From Zygnema cylindricum (Eukaryota; Streptophyta; Zygnematophyceae; Zygnematales; Zygnemataceae): a stretch of DNA of 64,000 nt. How positions within the stretch are numbered: the stretch's first letter is position 1; each line of letters starts with the position of its first letter. Positions 43,784 through 55,870 of the stretch are shown here, piece by piece. The DNA is taken from assembly GCA_037447655.1 (NCBI GenBank), contig JBBHKE010000387.1, positions 1 through 64,000 of the forward strand, in the 5' to 3' direction. Both the position numbers and the translations under genes were made by a program. The notes beneath the pieces were generated by a model. The model saw nothing but the letters and a program-made list of their open reading frames with translations, ran no database searches and was not told the origin of the DNA.

Positions 43784-44725
43784 TCTTATGGGCCTGTCCC
43801 CGAGAATACCAGTCTTTAATGGGCAGAAGTATGCTTACAAGGCTGATATGGTTGAGTCATATTTTGAAACTGCAGGTTTGCTAGAAGTGATAGATGGATC
43901 TCTTGATGAAGCTGATCCATCATGGTCGAAGAAAATTTGTCAGCTCAGAACGCTCTGAAGCTTTGCCTTTCGGAGAACATGGTTATTTCTCGAATCAAAA
44001 TGAAGAAGGCGATTGATATTTGGACTTCCCTCAAATCGTCTTATGAGAAAAAAATGTTAAGGAGAGCTTTTGTTGGCTAAAAAAATATGGGATTACAAAT
44101 ACTCGGGGGGAACGATGGCGGAATATACTGATAACTTCCGAACTCTTATTGATTCTCATGCGTGTGCTGGTGGCTCATTTCCATAGTTTAAGCAGGCTAC
44201 TTTAATCAATAGAGGTCTTCCTAGCAGTATGAAAGATGCATCTGCTGAATTGAAAAAGCATGATAAGTCTAGCTAGACACTTCAGTTAGCAATCAATATT
44301 ATTTTGGAAGAAGAGTCTACCTGAAAAATGCTAAATGGAGAAAAGCAAGTAGAGGCTTTTAACACAAATTTTGTCATAAGAAGACGGTTTAATCAGTCAA
44401 AGAATCAGTTTAATCAGCTCAGAAATCAAGGTCCTAGGAATCCAGGACAAAATAATCAGCTTAATCAAGGGCAAAATAGGCAGTCTTTTACTACATGCTT
44501 TTACTGTTCAGAGAAAGGTCATGGATATCACTACTGTCATAAGTTCAAAAAGGCAAATGAAACAGGTCTATATAGGCTAGAATGGCAGCAAAGTCAGTTT
44601 AATCAAGGCTTTTCTGGTAATCGTTTACAAAACGCCTCATTGTTTTCTTCATTTGTAAATCAGGAAGATGAGTCATTTGGTCTCGATGAGCAAGATACAT
44701 CGGAGTTATTTGCGATGGCGGCGGC
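43725..44725 (+). pseudogene. B1 gag, starting in the LTR
   Basis: MSTSTTTAAAPPVPVFIEQ is LTR-encoded. The frame then crosses the PBS (LMG) into LSPRIPVFNGQKYAYK, the usual gag N-terminal block. A 1-bp frameshift near 43925 ends this frame at 43956. The capsid continues in other frames with stops near 44185, 44274 and 44322. Knuckle CFYCSEKGHGYHYC (CX2CX4HX4C) near 44497-44538 is intact, preceded by an Asn/Gln-rich stretch (44390-44490). B2 shares the frameshift and these stops. Confidence 0.85.
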
Positions 44726-46050
44726 GATGGAAGGGTCAAAGGACGCCGGGTGGATCATGGACACGGAAGCTTCAGCTCACATGTGTTGGAACAAAGGCCT
44801 TTTTACTACTCTCCAGAATACACCTGCAAAGAATATATACTTAGCCTGTGGCATGAGTGTCCAGACTTCTGCTCAGGGTGATGTTTCATTGCTGGTAGAT
44901 ATAGGAGGCAAGTCGATTAAAAGAACTTTACACAATGTCTTATATGTTCCAGACTTCAAAAAGAATCTGTTTTCTACGTCTCTAGTTGAAACCAAAGGAT
45001 TTGAAGTAACCCTTAAGGGGGGTAGACAGGTTGTAAGCAAGCTAAGAAAAATAGCAGTCACAGGAACTAGAGATAAAAGCAAAATGTATCATATGGATAT
45101 GGCAGATTCTAAGGAAAATGATGTTCTCTACTCAATTGTAATGTCTGAGAATGAGTTATGGCATAAAAGGCTAGGTCATGTTAATTATGACAGCTTGAAC
45201 AAAATAGTGAAATTTGGCAAAATAGAGGGTGTTTTTTTAACACATCAGCCAGTTAAAACATATGATGGCTGCTCTTTGGGGAAGATTCACAAGTTGCCTT
45301 TTCCACAAGAATCGGAGCACACATCAACGAAGGTCTTATAGCTCGTTCATTCTGATGTGTAGGGCTCGACTCAGATACCATCTTCTGGGGGGGCCCGCTT
45401 CATGGTGACTTTTACTGATGATTTTTCTAGATATACTAAAGTGTATTTCATGAAAGAGAAAAGTGAGGTTTTTTCACACTTTAAACACTACAAAGCTTGG
45501 GCGGAAAAACTACATGGTACTTCAATTTTGGAACCCAGATCGGATAATGGAGGCGAGTATATGTCAATTAAATCTAAAAAGTTTCTTTTGGATGAAGGCA
45601 TCAGTCGTCAGCTGACTGTTCCTTACACACCTCAACAAAATGTTGTTTCAGAGAGGTTAAATAGAACAGTTACAAAGTGTGTTAGATCTATGCTTGCTGA
45701 TAAAAATATAGATATAAAATTTTGGGCTGCGGCCCTAAATTGTGCAATGTATATCAAAAATAGACTTGGGTCCAGATCGGTTAGCACAACACCTTTTGAA
45801 CTATGGACATGTAGAAAACCCCAGGTCGGTAATTTTAAAGTGTTTGGGAGTAAATGCTTTATCTTAAATACTTCTCAATCTACGTGGAAAATGAACCCAA
45901 AAGGGTTACCGAGAATCCTCATGGGTTATGATAATTATTCAAAAGGGTATAGGGTATATGTTATAGAAAAGGACAAAATTATGGTGTCCACAAATATTAT
46001 TGTAAAAGATGAAGGAGATTCAGCAGATCTATTTACAATGTATGACAAAC
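44726..46050 (+). pseudogene. B1 protease-integrase
   Basis: Protease core WIMDTEASAHMC (44751-44786): Glu in place of the active-site Gly. Zinc module LWHKRLGHVNYDS, then YDGCSLGK, first Cys changed to Tyr. Two stops at 45339 and 45360 flank HSDV, the first catalytic Asp. The open core from 45402 has SDNGGEY and SERLNRT (Asp and Glu kept), then FWAAALNCAMYIKNRL and the C-terminal FGSKCFIL block. B2 has the same changes. Confidence 0.88.
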
Positions 46051-47918
46051 AGGCTGAAATTAAATCTCAGGAATATGTCGTTTTTGATACTCTCAAAACC
46101 ACTTACTTTCTAGTGGTTCAGCAACCTATTGCAGAGCAAGTTTCTTCTGATCAACAGGATCATGTACAGCCTCAACATGAGCAAGCTAATAGGCTCCAGG
46201 AGCAGCCACGGCAGATAAGAAGACAAACAAGGAACGCACGACAGCCATCGGTCTCCACCTCAGAATTTCCGAGGGGAAGGAGATCTACCAACCGTCTGCA
46301 ATCAAGTTCCCACTTTGCATTTTCTTCAACTTCAACAAAACCTCTGACCATCCGGGAGGCCTTCTCATCAACCGAAAGAACTCACTGGATTGAGGCAGCA
46401 AATGACAAGATCAAATCGATAATGGAGGCTCAAACGTGGGAGTTAGTAGATCTTCCTCCGGACCGAAAAGCTATTGGCAGCAAATGGGTGTTCAAAGTTA
46501 AGTTAAATCCGGATGGAACAATCAAGAGATACAAAGCCAGACTTGTGGCAAAGGGTTATAATCAGAAGGAGGGAATTGGTTTTGAGGAAACCTTCTCTCC
46601 GGTGGTAAGGTTTCCAACTGTCAAAATTCTGTTAGGTCTACCTGCAATTGAAAATATGGAAGTTCATCAAATGGATGTAAAGACAACTGTTTTTCATGGA
46701 AAGCTTGAAGAAACTATCTATATGAAGCAACTAGAAATCTATGAAGAGACAGGAAAGGAAAGACTAGTCTGTAAACTATTGAAATCATTGTATGGGTTGA
46801 CACAAGCCCCTAAACAATGGAACTTGAAGTTGGATGATTTCGTAACTGGACTAGGCTTTAAAAGATAAAATTATGATAATTCTGTGTATGTTCTACAAGG
46901 AAATAATAGGATACTCTATATTGCTGTATATGTAGATGATCTGTTGCTTATCAGCAAATCTATGGATAAAATAAATCGTATTAAGGGAGCCTTAAACTCC
47001 AGATTCGAGATGAAGGATCTTGGTGAAGCCAAATATTTATTAGGGATACAAGTAGAGAGAGATAGAAATAAGAGACAGATAATGATAACTCAAAAAGAAG
47101 TCATAGGTTCTATGCTTGAAAAATTTGAAATGAATGAAGTAAAATGGTGTGTAACTCCTATGGAATTCCGACAGAAATTAGAGGGAAGTGACTCTGATTG
47201 AAGAATTATTCTAGTCAGTGAGAGCCTAGAGTTAGGGGAGGAGGTTTTTATGGCATCAAAACCATACAGACAAGTAGTCGGTAGCCTCATATATTTTATG
47301 AACTGCACGAGGCCTGACATTCCAGCTGTTGTTGGCTCTTTAAGTAGAAGTCTGCAGAATCCGAAATAGGCAGATTCAGATGCTGCAAAGAGAGTTCTGA
47401 GATACCTGGCATGAACTCGAAATCTCAAGCTTGTTCTTGGAGGAGGAGAAGTAAAACTGCAAACTTGGAGCAATGCTACCTATAGTGACATGCCTAGCAG
47501 GAAATCTACTACAGGTTTTGTTTTGCATATTGGAAATAGAACTTGCTGCTAGAGTAGCAAACTTCAAAAGGTCACAGCCCTGTCAACAATGGAATCACAA
47601 TATATGGCAGCAAGCTCTGCCCTCAAGGAACTCCTATGGGTGAAGGCACTTTTGCAAGAATTGGGATACATGCAAACTGGTCCTCAAGTGATCTGGTGTG
47701 ACAACCAGGCACCAATGGCAATCGCATCCAATCCGAGCCACCACTTAAAGAGTAAGCACATGGATGTCAGACTACATTTTGTCAAAGAGAAGGTTCTTGC
47801 TACAGGCATAAAACTGTGTTATTTGCCTGATGAAAACATGGTTGCAGACATGCTTACTAAAGCTCTACATGCACCTAAATTTCACTTTTGTAGACAAGCT
47901 ATTGGTCTGAGTGAATAG
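46051..47918 (+). pseudogene. B1 reverse transcriptase-RNase H
   Basis: Gln-rich hinge, then KWVFKVKLNPDGTIKRYKAR, MDVKTTVFHGKLEE, SLYGLTQAPKQWN, a B1-only stop at 46866, YVDDLLLISKS (catalytic pair kept) and LGEAKYLLGIQVERD. Further stops at 47199 (B1-only), 47367 (shared), 47412 (B1-only) and 47551 (shared). RNase H: the first Asp block reads TWSNATYS (Asp lost, B1-only), STMESQYMA and CDNQAPMAIA kept, MVADMLTKALHAPK at the end. B2 preserves this region better. Confidence 0.9.
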
Positions 47919-47941
47919 CTAAGACTAAACCTTTAGGGGAG

Positions 47942-48906
47942 TGTTTGTTTTAAAGCTCTATGCTCTGTAGATAAGGCTATGATGGGAGGTTTATAACTTA
48001 GAATATTTTTGGATCATTGAAGTTGTAATACTTACCTTGTAAAGTGTGACAATGGATGAGTAACTCTGGAGTGTAGTGTACGGTGTGATAGACACGCGTC
48101 TGTATGAGGGACAATACAAAAAAGGCGGAATGATTCTAGACACATGTAACACATCGAACGAAGTCAAACCGGCGCATCGGACGGAAGAAAAGGAATACCA
48201 AACATCTGGGAAAACAAGTGTGAAGAATAAATACAGGACGTCGATTTGAACTGAACTAACGGTTACGATTTGAGTGTGGACCACAAGTGACGAAGTACTC
48301 CGTAAGCACTCCAAATATTCGTACAAGATTAACCACAGCCGGAACGACTTATTTGACTACTGCTGTCTAAGCAACAACATTGTGTGTACGACGCCAAATG
48401 AAGAAAACCTGAAGAAACGTTTTCTGGAGTTTAGTGAATTAAATTTAGTGTGACACTAGCTTGATTTAGGTTAGTGGCAAACGAGATTTTTTGGAAGTTA
48501 ATAAGGTACTCTGTCGTACTATAGTACAGTACGACTATTCATATACTACAATTTGATTGGTAAAAAGGATCAGTATATAAACAATCAGTGTATAAAAGTT
48601 TAGGACTAAAAAATATTTTGTTAACCAGTTTTGAGATAATGCAAATCTGAATGCAGTTTTTGTGAAACTTACAGATGTCATATCTTATGGTTTACAGATT
48701 CAATTGTGCTATAATTTTGGGAGTTGACAGTGTGTATGCAGGTGATATATTATGTGAATTTGGTGTAAGTTGTATTTGTGGATCAAGTTTTATAGTGAGT
48801 GAAACATCAGTGTTTGATTGGTTTCTTGGTTAGCTTCTGTCTAAGTTATGTCTACTTCTTCCACTAGTGCTGCAGCTCCACCTGAACCGGTATTCATACA
48901 ACAACA
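47942..48906 (+). repeat. 3' LTR of B1 (965 bp)
   Basis: TGTTTGTTTTAAAGC to ATACAACAACA. It differs at many sites from the B1 5' LTR but matches the B2 3' LTR almost perfectly in its first ~500 bp. Confidence 0.92.
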
Positions 48907-49574
48907 AGAAGATCCACCGAAAACCTCACATAGTGGTATGGACTTCGAGGAGACATAAAAGGAGGAACCGAAACCGCTTTCCATAGATAGCGAAGCAGAT
49001 GAGACCGTAAGGGGAAATCTAAGACTTCCCTCCATCGAAGCTTCGGAGTTTGAGGGAGGGAGAAGGAGCAGGAAAAGAATTCATGAAAAACAGGCCGCTC
49101 ACATGGTAACTAAGCTATCTCACCCTGATGAGCTTCAGTCATACTTGGAGGCAGTAAAGAATCCACAAAAAGACAGATGGATTAGAGCCATAAATGATAA
49201 GATGGCCTCTATCATGGAAGCAAATACTTGAGAACTAGTGAACTGTCCTTTGGACAGAAAACCGATTGGCAATAAATGGGTGTTTAAACTAAAAATCAAC
49301 CCATATAATACTATTGAGAGATATAAGGCTTGATTGGTAGCAAAGGGGTTCACCTAAAAGGAGGGGATTGACTATGAGGAGACTTTTGCTCCACTTGTTC
49401 GGTTCCCATCAGTAAGGATTCTCCTCAGTCTGGCAGCAACAGAAAACAAGGAAATACTCTAGATGGATATTAAGACTGCCTTTCTTAATGGTGAATTAGA
49501 GGAAGAAATTTGTATGAGGTAACCATAAGGATTTGTGGAGGAAGGAGAACAGAGCAAAGTCTGCAAGCTCATAG
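48907..49574 (+). pseudogene. A2 hinge and RT, continued after B1
   Basis: Resumes at the TSD with the hinge (GGRRSRKRIHE), then the RT finger region (KWVFKLKINPYNTIERYKA), YEETFAPLVRFPSVRILLSL and DIKTAFLNGELEEE. At least five stops. Ends at a junction near 49575 in the VCKLI block; the palm and RNase H are missing. Confidence 0.85.
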
Positions 49575-49590
49575 AATTCGAAATTCATAG

Positions 49591-50212
49591 CTCAGAATTC
49601 CCGCGACCAAATGTGATCTCTCCACGTGGTACCAGGTCATGCCAGGTCACAAAAAGCCAAAGTGACCACTCCAAGATCTTAGTGATGATGTGCGCTGTTG
49701 GATAAGAACCAAAATGAAATATTAGCCGTTATAAATACTTGCGCGATATTTGTTTCGCTATCGAAACAAAATGCGCGGTATCCGTTTCGAAACCGTATTG
49801 TACTCCGTACTTTCAAAACTGTATCTATGCATGTCGTATACAGTTTCAGTTAAATGAATTAGTTCACTCCTAAATAATTATTTTTTTATCAAACCCTATA
49901 GCATTTAGCATTGGTCCTAGACTAATAGGATAAAGCTGACCGCTACTAGCCAACTTGACGGATGGCAGGCACCAGGATCAAATCCTGGGTCCGTCAAGTA
50001 TATTTTTAGTAACCGACTAAAAAACAACTGCATATTGAGCTAAGGCAACCATGGTTCAACTACTCTCTCTCTCTCTCTATCCTTTAGTGACTCCAACAAA
50101 TATGGTGGCTAGAGAGAGGAGGTGAAGGCAGGGTGTCCACCCTTTTCTTTTCTTTTTTAATACTGATATATTTAGACCAAGAAAATACTCTATAAATCTA
50201 GTAATTTCAACA
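49591..50212 (-). repeat. 3' LTR of A3, missing ~420 bp of its end
   Basis: Starts TGTTGAAATTACTAG at 50212 after the PPT and closely matches 61045-61662. Cut near 49591 next to A2 RT; 49575-49590 cannot be assigned. Conserved U3 core between arms CTCTCTCTA (50071) and TAGAGAGAG (50110). Confidence 0.85.
49912..50007 (+). other. tRNA-like module T49 in A3 3' LTR
   Basis: A box TAGACTAATAGG (49918-49929), T-arm CCAGG-ATCAAAT-CCTGG, B box GGATCAAATCC (49975-49985). An outer 9-bp stem CTTGACGGA/TCCGTCAAG (49954-49962, 49990-49998) encloses the T-arm. TTTTT at 50003-50007. Confidence 0.65.
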
Positions 50213-51804
50213 ATCCCCTTATTTTCTAGTCTAACTTTAACTTCAGTATAAGTCCACATTTTTCTCGGCAATATTTTAATTTGGGAGAAGGCACTAGTTT
50301 TGTCATCATATCAGCCACCATTTCCTCATCGGAGCTATATAGAAGATTCACAATTTTATTCTCAACTTTTCCTCTCACAAAACTCAATCTTATGTCCATA
50401 TGCATAGCCTTGAAATGATGTTTTGGATTAGCTGCGATAGCAATGGCAACTTCATTATCACAAAATACTTCATGCACTCCCTCTTTCATATACCCCAATT
50501 CTTGCAACAAGGATTTGACCCACATTAACTCTTTCACAGCAAAACAAGAGGCCATGTACTCAGCCTCCATAGTAGACTGAGCAACCACCTTTTGTTGCTT
50601 GCTGCTCGTATAAGAAGCACCTTCCCCCACATACAATATATACCGAGAAGTGCATCTTCTCATAGGTGCATTCCAATAATTAGCTTCACTCGAAGTAGTG
50701 ATATTACTATGCTCCCCTCCCAAAGTCAACGAAAACTCTCGGGTTCCTACGAGATATCTCATGACTCTTTTGGCTGCCTCCCAATCTCTCTTCTTAGAAT
50801 TGTTAAGACTCCTACCGAGGACTCATACTGCTTCCGTTATGTCTGTCCTTGTACATTTCATAAAATAGATCAAACTTCCTACGACCTACCTATAAGGGAT
50901 AAACTTCACAAACTTTCTCTCCTCTGGACCCATTTGATCATCTAAGATCATCACTCCTCATTATACAGTCCCATCACTTATTTTTTTCAAGTCCATGGGA
51001 GTGGTACAACTGTTAGCATTTTCCATCTGGAATTTCTCAAGCATATTACCTATTGCTTCTATCTGAATAAGTCTGATAATCCTTTTCCCCCTATCTCTCT
51101 CCATTTGGATCCCCAAAATGTATCATGCCTCGCCTAAATCTTTCATACCAAATCTGCTTCTAAGAGCTTTCTTTAGCCTATTGATCTTTTCCAAAGACTT
51201 ACTAAGTACAAGCAAATCATCCATTTAAATTGCAATAAAAATGACACCATTCTCATCTTTAAACATATAGATAGAATGGTCAGAGTTGATCCGGATATAT
51301 CCTAGACAAGTGAGAAACCCATCTAGTTTCTTCTTCCACTATCAACAAGCCTGTTTTAGTTCATAAAAGGACTTTATGAGCTTGCAGACTTTGCTCTCTT
51401 CTCCTTCCTCCACGAACCCCTCTAGTTGCCTCATGAAAATATTTTCCTCTAACTCACCATTAAGAAAATCGGTCCAATGTCCATCTGGTGTATTTCCATG
51501 TCTTCCGCCGCTGCCTGACTAAGGAGAATTTTTACTGACGAGAACCGAACAACTGGAGCAAAGGTCTTCTCATAGTCAATCCCATCCTTTTGGGTGAACC
51601 CCTTCGCTACAAATCGAGCCTTATATCTCTCAATGGTATTATCAAGGTTTAGTTTTAGTTCAAATACCCATTTATAGCCAATACGTTTTCTGTTTGGAGG
51701 ACAATCTGCTAATTCCAGGTATTTTCTTCCATGATCGAAGCCATCTCATCATTTATGGCTCTAATCCTTCATTCTTTTTCTGGGCGATTCACTTCCTCCT
51801 AGTA
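50213..51804 (-). pseudogene. A3 RT-RNase H remnant
   Basis: RNase H (50226-50762) is open but the first catalytic block is SSEANY (Asp to Glu, Trp to Ser); STMEAEYMA, CDNEVAIA and MVADMMTK are kept. RT (50800-51800) is recognisable by alignment with A8 but has no long open stretch. The PPT in sense is AAAATAAGGGGAT. Confidence 0.82.
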
Positions 51805-52636
51805 TCACTGAGGCTCATCAAGATGAGATAGCTTAGTTACCTTATGAGCAGCCTGTTTCTCTTGTATCCTTTTAGTGCTCTTTCTCCCTCCCTCAAACTT
51901 TAAAGCTGGAATGGAAAGAAGTCTCGGGTTTCTCCATACTGTCTCATCAGCTCCCCTATTCATGGAAGTCGGTTGTAGTTCCATCTCTTCTGTCTCCTCG
52001 AAGTTCATAGGAATATGTGAGGTGTCTAATAGATCTCCTGTTTTTTTAATCTCCCCTGAATTTGCAATCACTGTTTCACTCATGTTCTTTTCAAGAAAGA
52101 CATGACTCTCCTCACTTTCAGACTCAAAAGCAGATTTTTACCTTTTTTGTCATTTTGAAGGGGTCAAATGACTTTGCGTCATCTATGACAACTACGTGTT
52201 TGACCAGAATAACATCTTGCTTTGCTAAGTCATAGACTTTATATCCCTTGATATCCTCATCATATCCTACAAAGTATCCAGGTTTGCCTTTAGCATGTAG
52301 TTTCCAGTTTTTCTTATCCGTATCAAGACTGTAAACTAGGCTACCGAATTCTTTAAGGTGTGAGATATCTAGTTTCTTTCCAACCCATCCCTCATAAGGT
52401 GTTATTCCCTTTACGCTTGAGGTAAAGACTCTATTTTTTATGTAGTTGGCACAGTTCATGGCTTCTACCCAAAATCTCTTTCATATTTTCTTGTCAGCCA
52501 ATATACTACATACACTATCTCCAAGTGTTTGGTTCAATCTTTTAGCTACCCCATTTTGTCTCGGGTTATATCGTACAATTTTTTGGTGCTGAACTCCCTC
52601 ATCTCTCAATTATTCCTCAAACTGGTAAGAGATATA
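51805..52636 (-). pseudogene. A3 hinge and integrase C-terminal part
   Basis: Hinge (51805-52083) with GGRKSTKRIQEKQ and SHLDEPQ. Integrase C-terminal block (52124-52459) with MNCANYIKNRVFTSSVKG and KPGYFVGYDEDIKGYKVYDL. The catalytic-Glu region near 52530-52560 has stops. Interrupted at 52636 by B2; the rest continues at 58725. Confidence 0.85.
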
Positions 52637-53601
52637 TGTTGGTTTCAAAGCTTAATCCTCAGTAGATAATGCTGTGAGGGGAGGTTTATAACTTATAATA
52701 TTTTTGGGTCATTGAAGTTGTAATACTTACCTTTTATAGTGTGACAATGGATGAGTAACTCTGGAGTGTAGTGTACGGTTTGATAGACACGCGTCTGTAG
52801 GAGGGACAATACAGAAAAGGAGGAATGAATCTTGACACATGTAACACATTGAACGAAGTCAAACCGGCGCATCGGACGGACGAAAAAGAATACCAGACAT
52901 CTGGAAAAACAAGTGTGAACAATAAATAGAGGACGTCGATTTGAATTGAACTAACGGTTACGATTTGAGTGTGGACCACAAGTGACGAAGTACTCCGTAA
53001 GCACCCCAAATATTCGTACAAGATTAACTACAGCCGGTTGGACTTATTTGACTACTGCTGACTAAGCAGCAACATTGTGTGTACGGCGCCAAATGAAGAA
53101 AACCTGAAGAAACGTTTTTTGGAGTTTAGTGAATTAAATTTAGTGTGACACTGCTTGATTTAGGTTAGTGGCAAACGAGATTTTTTGGAAGTTCATTAGG
53201 TACTCTATCGTACTATAGTACAGTACGACTATTCATATACTACAATTTGATTGGTAAAAAGGATCAGTATATAAACAATCAGTGTATAAAAGTTTAGGAC
53301 TAAAAAATATTTTGTTAACCAGTTTTGAGATAATGCAAATCTGAATGCAGTTTTTGTGAAACTTGCAAATGTCATATCTTATGGTTTACAGATTCAATTG
53401 TGCTATAATTTTGGGAGTTGACAGTGTGTATGCAGGTGATATATTATGCTGAATTTGGTGTAAGTTGTATTTGTGGATCAGGTTTTATAGTGAGTGAAAC
53501 ATCAATGTTTGATTGGTTTCTTGGTTAGCTTCTTTGTAAGTTATGTCTACTTCTACCACTACTGCTGCAGCTCCACCTGTACCGGTATTCATGGAACAAC
53601 A
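52637..53601 (+). repeat. 5' LTR of B2 (965 bp)
   Basis: TGTTGGTTTCAAAGC to GGAACAACA. Same 5'-specific variants as the B1 5' LTR. TATA candidate TATATAAAC near 53269. Confidence 0.92.
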
Positions 53602-54545
53602 GGTTATGGGCCTGTCCCCGAGAATACCAGTCTTTAATGGGCAGAAGTATGCTTACAAGGCTGATATGGTTGAGTCATATTTTGAAACTGCAGGTTTGCT
53701 GGAAGTGATAGATGGATCTCTTAATGAAGCTGATCCATCATGGTCGAAGAAAATTTGTCAGCTCAGAACGCTGTGAAGCTTTGCCTTTCGGAGAACATGG
53801 TTATTTCTCGAATCAAAATGAAAAAGGCGATTGATATTTGGACTTCTCTCAAATCGTCTTATGAGAAAAAAATGTTAAGGAGGAGCTTTTGTTGGCTAAA
53901 AAAATATGGGATTACAAATACTCGGGGGGAACGATGGCGGAATATACTGATAACTTCCGAACTCTTATTGATTCTCATGCGTGTGCTGGTGGCTCATTTC
54001 CATAGTTTAAGCAGGCTACTTTAATCAATAGAGGTCTTCCTAGCAGTATGAAAGATGCATCTGCTGAATTGAAAAAGCATGATAAGTCTAGCTAGACACT
54101 TCAGTTAGCAATCAATATTATTTTGGAAGAAGAGTCTACCTGAAAAATGCTAAATGGAGAAAAGCAAGTAGAGGCTTTTAACACAAATTTTGTCATAAGA
54201 AGACGGTTTAATCAGTCAAAGAATCAGTTTAATCAGCTCAGAAATCAAGGTCCTAGGAATCCAGGACAAAATAATCAGCTTAATCAAGGGCAAAATAGGC
54301 AGTCTTTTACTACATGCTTTTACTGTTCAGAGAAAGGTCATGGATATCACTACTGTCATAAGTTCAAAAAGGCAAATGAAACAGGTCTATATAGGCTAGA
54401 ATGGCAGCAAAGTCAGTTTAATCAAGGCTTTTCTGGTAATCGTTTACAAAACGCCTCATTGTTTTCTTCATTTGTAAATCAGGAGATGAGTCATTTGGTC
54501 TCGATGAGCAAGATACATCGGAGTTATTTGCGATGGCGGCGGCGA
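53543..54545 (+). pseudogene. B2 gag, starting in the LTR
   Basis: MSTSTTTAAAPPVPVFMEQ is LTR-encoded, then QVMG from LTR end and PBS, then LSPRIPVFNGQKYAYK. It shares with B1 the frameshift before 53774 and stops near 54003, 54093 and 54141. Knuckle CFYCSEKGHGYHYC intact. B2 has lost one base near 54483 (B1 has an extra A), shifting the end of gag against protease. Confidence 0.85.
53602..53612 (+). other. Primer-binding site of B2
   Basis: GGTTATGGGCC directly after the LTR: 11 of 11 complementary to the initiator tRNA-Met anticodon arm, then divergent (TGT). B1 has TCTTATGGGCC at the same place. Confidence 0.75.
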
Positions 54546-55870
54546 TGGAAGGGTCAAAGGACGCCGGGTGGATCATGGACACGGAAGCTTCAGCTCACAT
54601 GTGTTGGAACAAAGGCCTTTTTACTACTCTCCAGAATACACCTGCAAAGAATATATACTTAGCCTGTGGCATGAGTGTCCAGACTTCTGCTCAGGGTGAT
54701 GTTTCATTGCTGGTAGATATAGGAGGCAAGTCGATTAAAAGAACTTTACACAATGTCTTATATGTTCCAGACTTCAAAAAGAATCTGTTTTCTACGTCTC
54801 TAGTTGAAACCAAAGGATTTGAAGTAACCCTTAAGGGGGGTAGACAGGTTGTAAGCAAGCTAAGAAAAATAGCAGTCACAGGAACTAGAGATAAAAGCAA
54901 AATGTATCATATGGATATGGCAGATTCTAAGGAAAATGATGTTCTCTACTCAATTGTAATGTCTGAGAATGAGTTATGGCATAAAAGGCTAGGTCATGTT
55001 AATTATGACAGCTTGAACAAAATAGTGAAATTTGGCAAAATAGAGGGTGTTTTTTTAACACATCAGCCAGTTAAAACATATGATGGCTGCTCTTTGGGGA
55101 AGATTCACAAGTTGCCTTTTCCACAAGAATCGGAGCACACATCAACGAAGGTCTTATAGCTCGTTCATTCTGATGTGTAGGGCTCGACTCAGATACCATC
55201 TTCTGGGGGGGCCCGCTTCATGGTGACTTTTACTGATGATTTTTCTAGATATACTAAAGTGTATTTCATGAAAGAGAAAAGTGAGGTTTTTTCACACTTT
55301 AAACACTACAAAGTTTGGGCGGAAAAACTACATGGTACTTCAATTTTGGAACCCAGATCGGATAATGGAGGCGAGTATATGTCAATTGAATTTAAAAAGT
55401 TTCTTTTGGATGAAGGCATCAGTCGTCAGCTGACTGTTCCTTACACACCTCAACAAAATGTTGTTTCAGAGAGGTTAAATAGAACAGTTACAAAGTGTGT
55501 TAGATCTATGCTTGCTGATAAAAATATAGATATAAAATTTTGGGCTGCGGCCCTAAATTGTGCAATGTATATCAAAAATAGACTTGGGTCCAGATCGGTT
55601 AGCACAACACCTTTTGAACTATGGACATGTAGAAAACCCCAGGTCGGTAATTTTAAAGTGTTTGGGAGTAAATGCTTTATCTTAAATACTTCTCAATCTA
55701 CGTGGAAAATGAACCCAAAAGGGTTACCGAGAATCCTCATGGGTTATGATAATTATTCAAAAGGGTATAGGGTATATGTTATAGAAAAGGACAAAATTAT
55801 GGTGTCCACAAATATTATTGTAAAAGATGAAGGAGATTCAGCAGATCTATTTACAATGTATGACAAACAG
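54546..55870 (+). pseudogene. B2 protease-integrase
   Basis: Same features and lesions as B1: protease core DTEASAHMC, zinc module with YDGCSLGK, stops at 55157 and 55178 around the first catalytic Asp. The core open from 55220 includes SDNGGEY and SERLNRT. Confidence 0.88.

Larger units (their letters stand above)
42818..48906 (+). mobile_element. Copia retrotransposon B1, complete (6089 bp)
   Basis: 5' LTR, PBS, gag-pol, PPT (CCTTTAGGGGAG, 47930-47941) and 3' LTR. TSD AGAAG at 42813-42817 and 48907-48911. Inserted into the hinge of A2 in the same orientation. Defective coding region. Confidence 0.95.

Noticed and set aside
43725-47918. Reassigned stop codons as an explanation of shared stops in B1/B2
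   Set aside because: All three stop codons occur, they coincide with frameshifts, and they look like C-to-T/G-to-A decay. A8 and A7 RT are open with the standard code.
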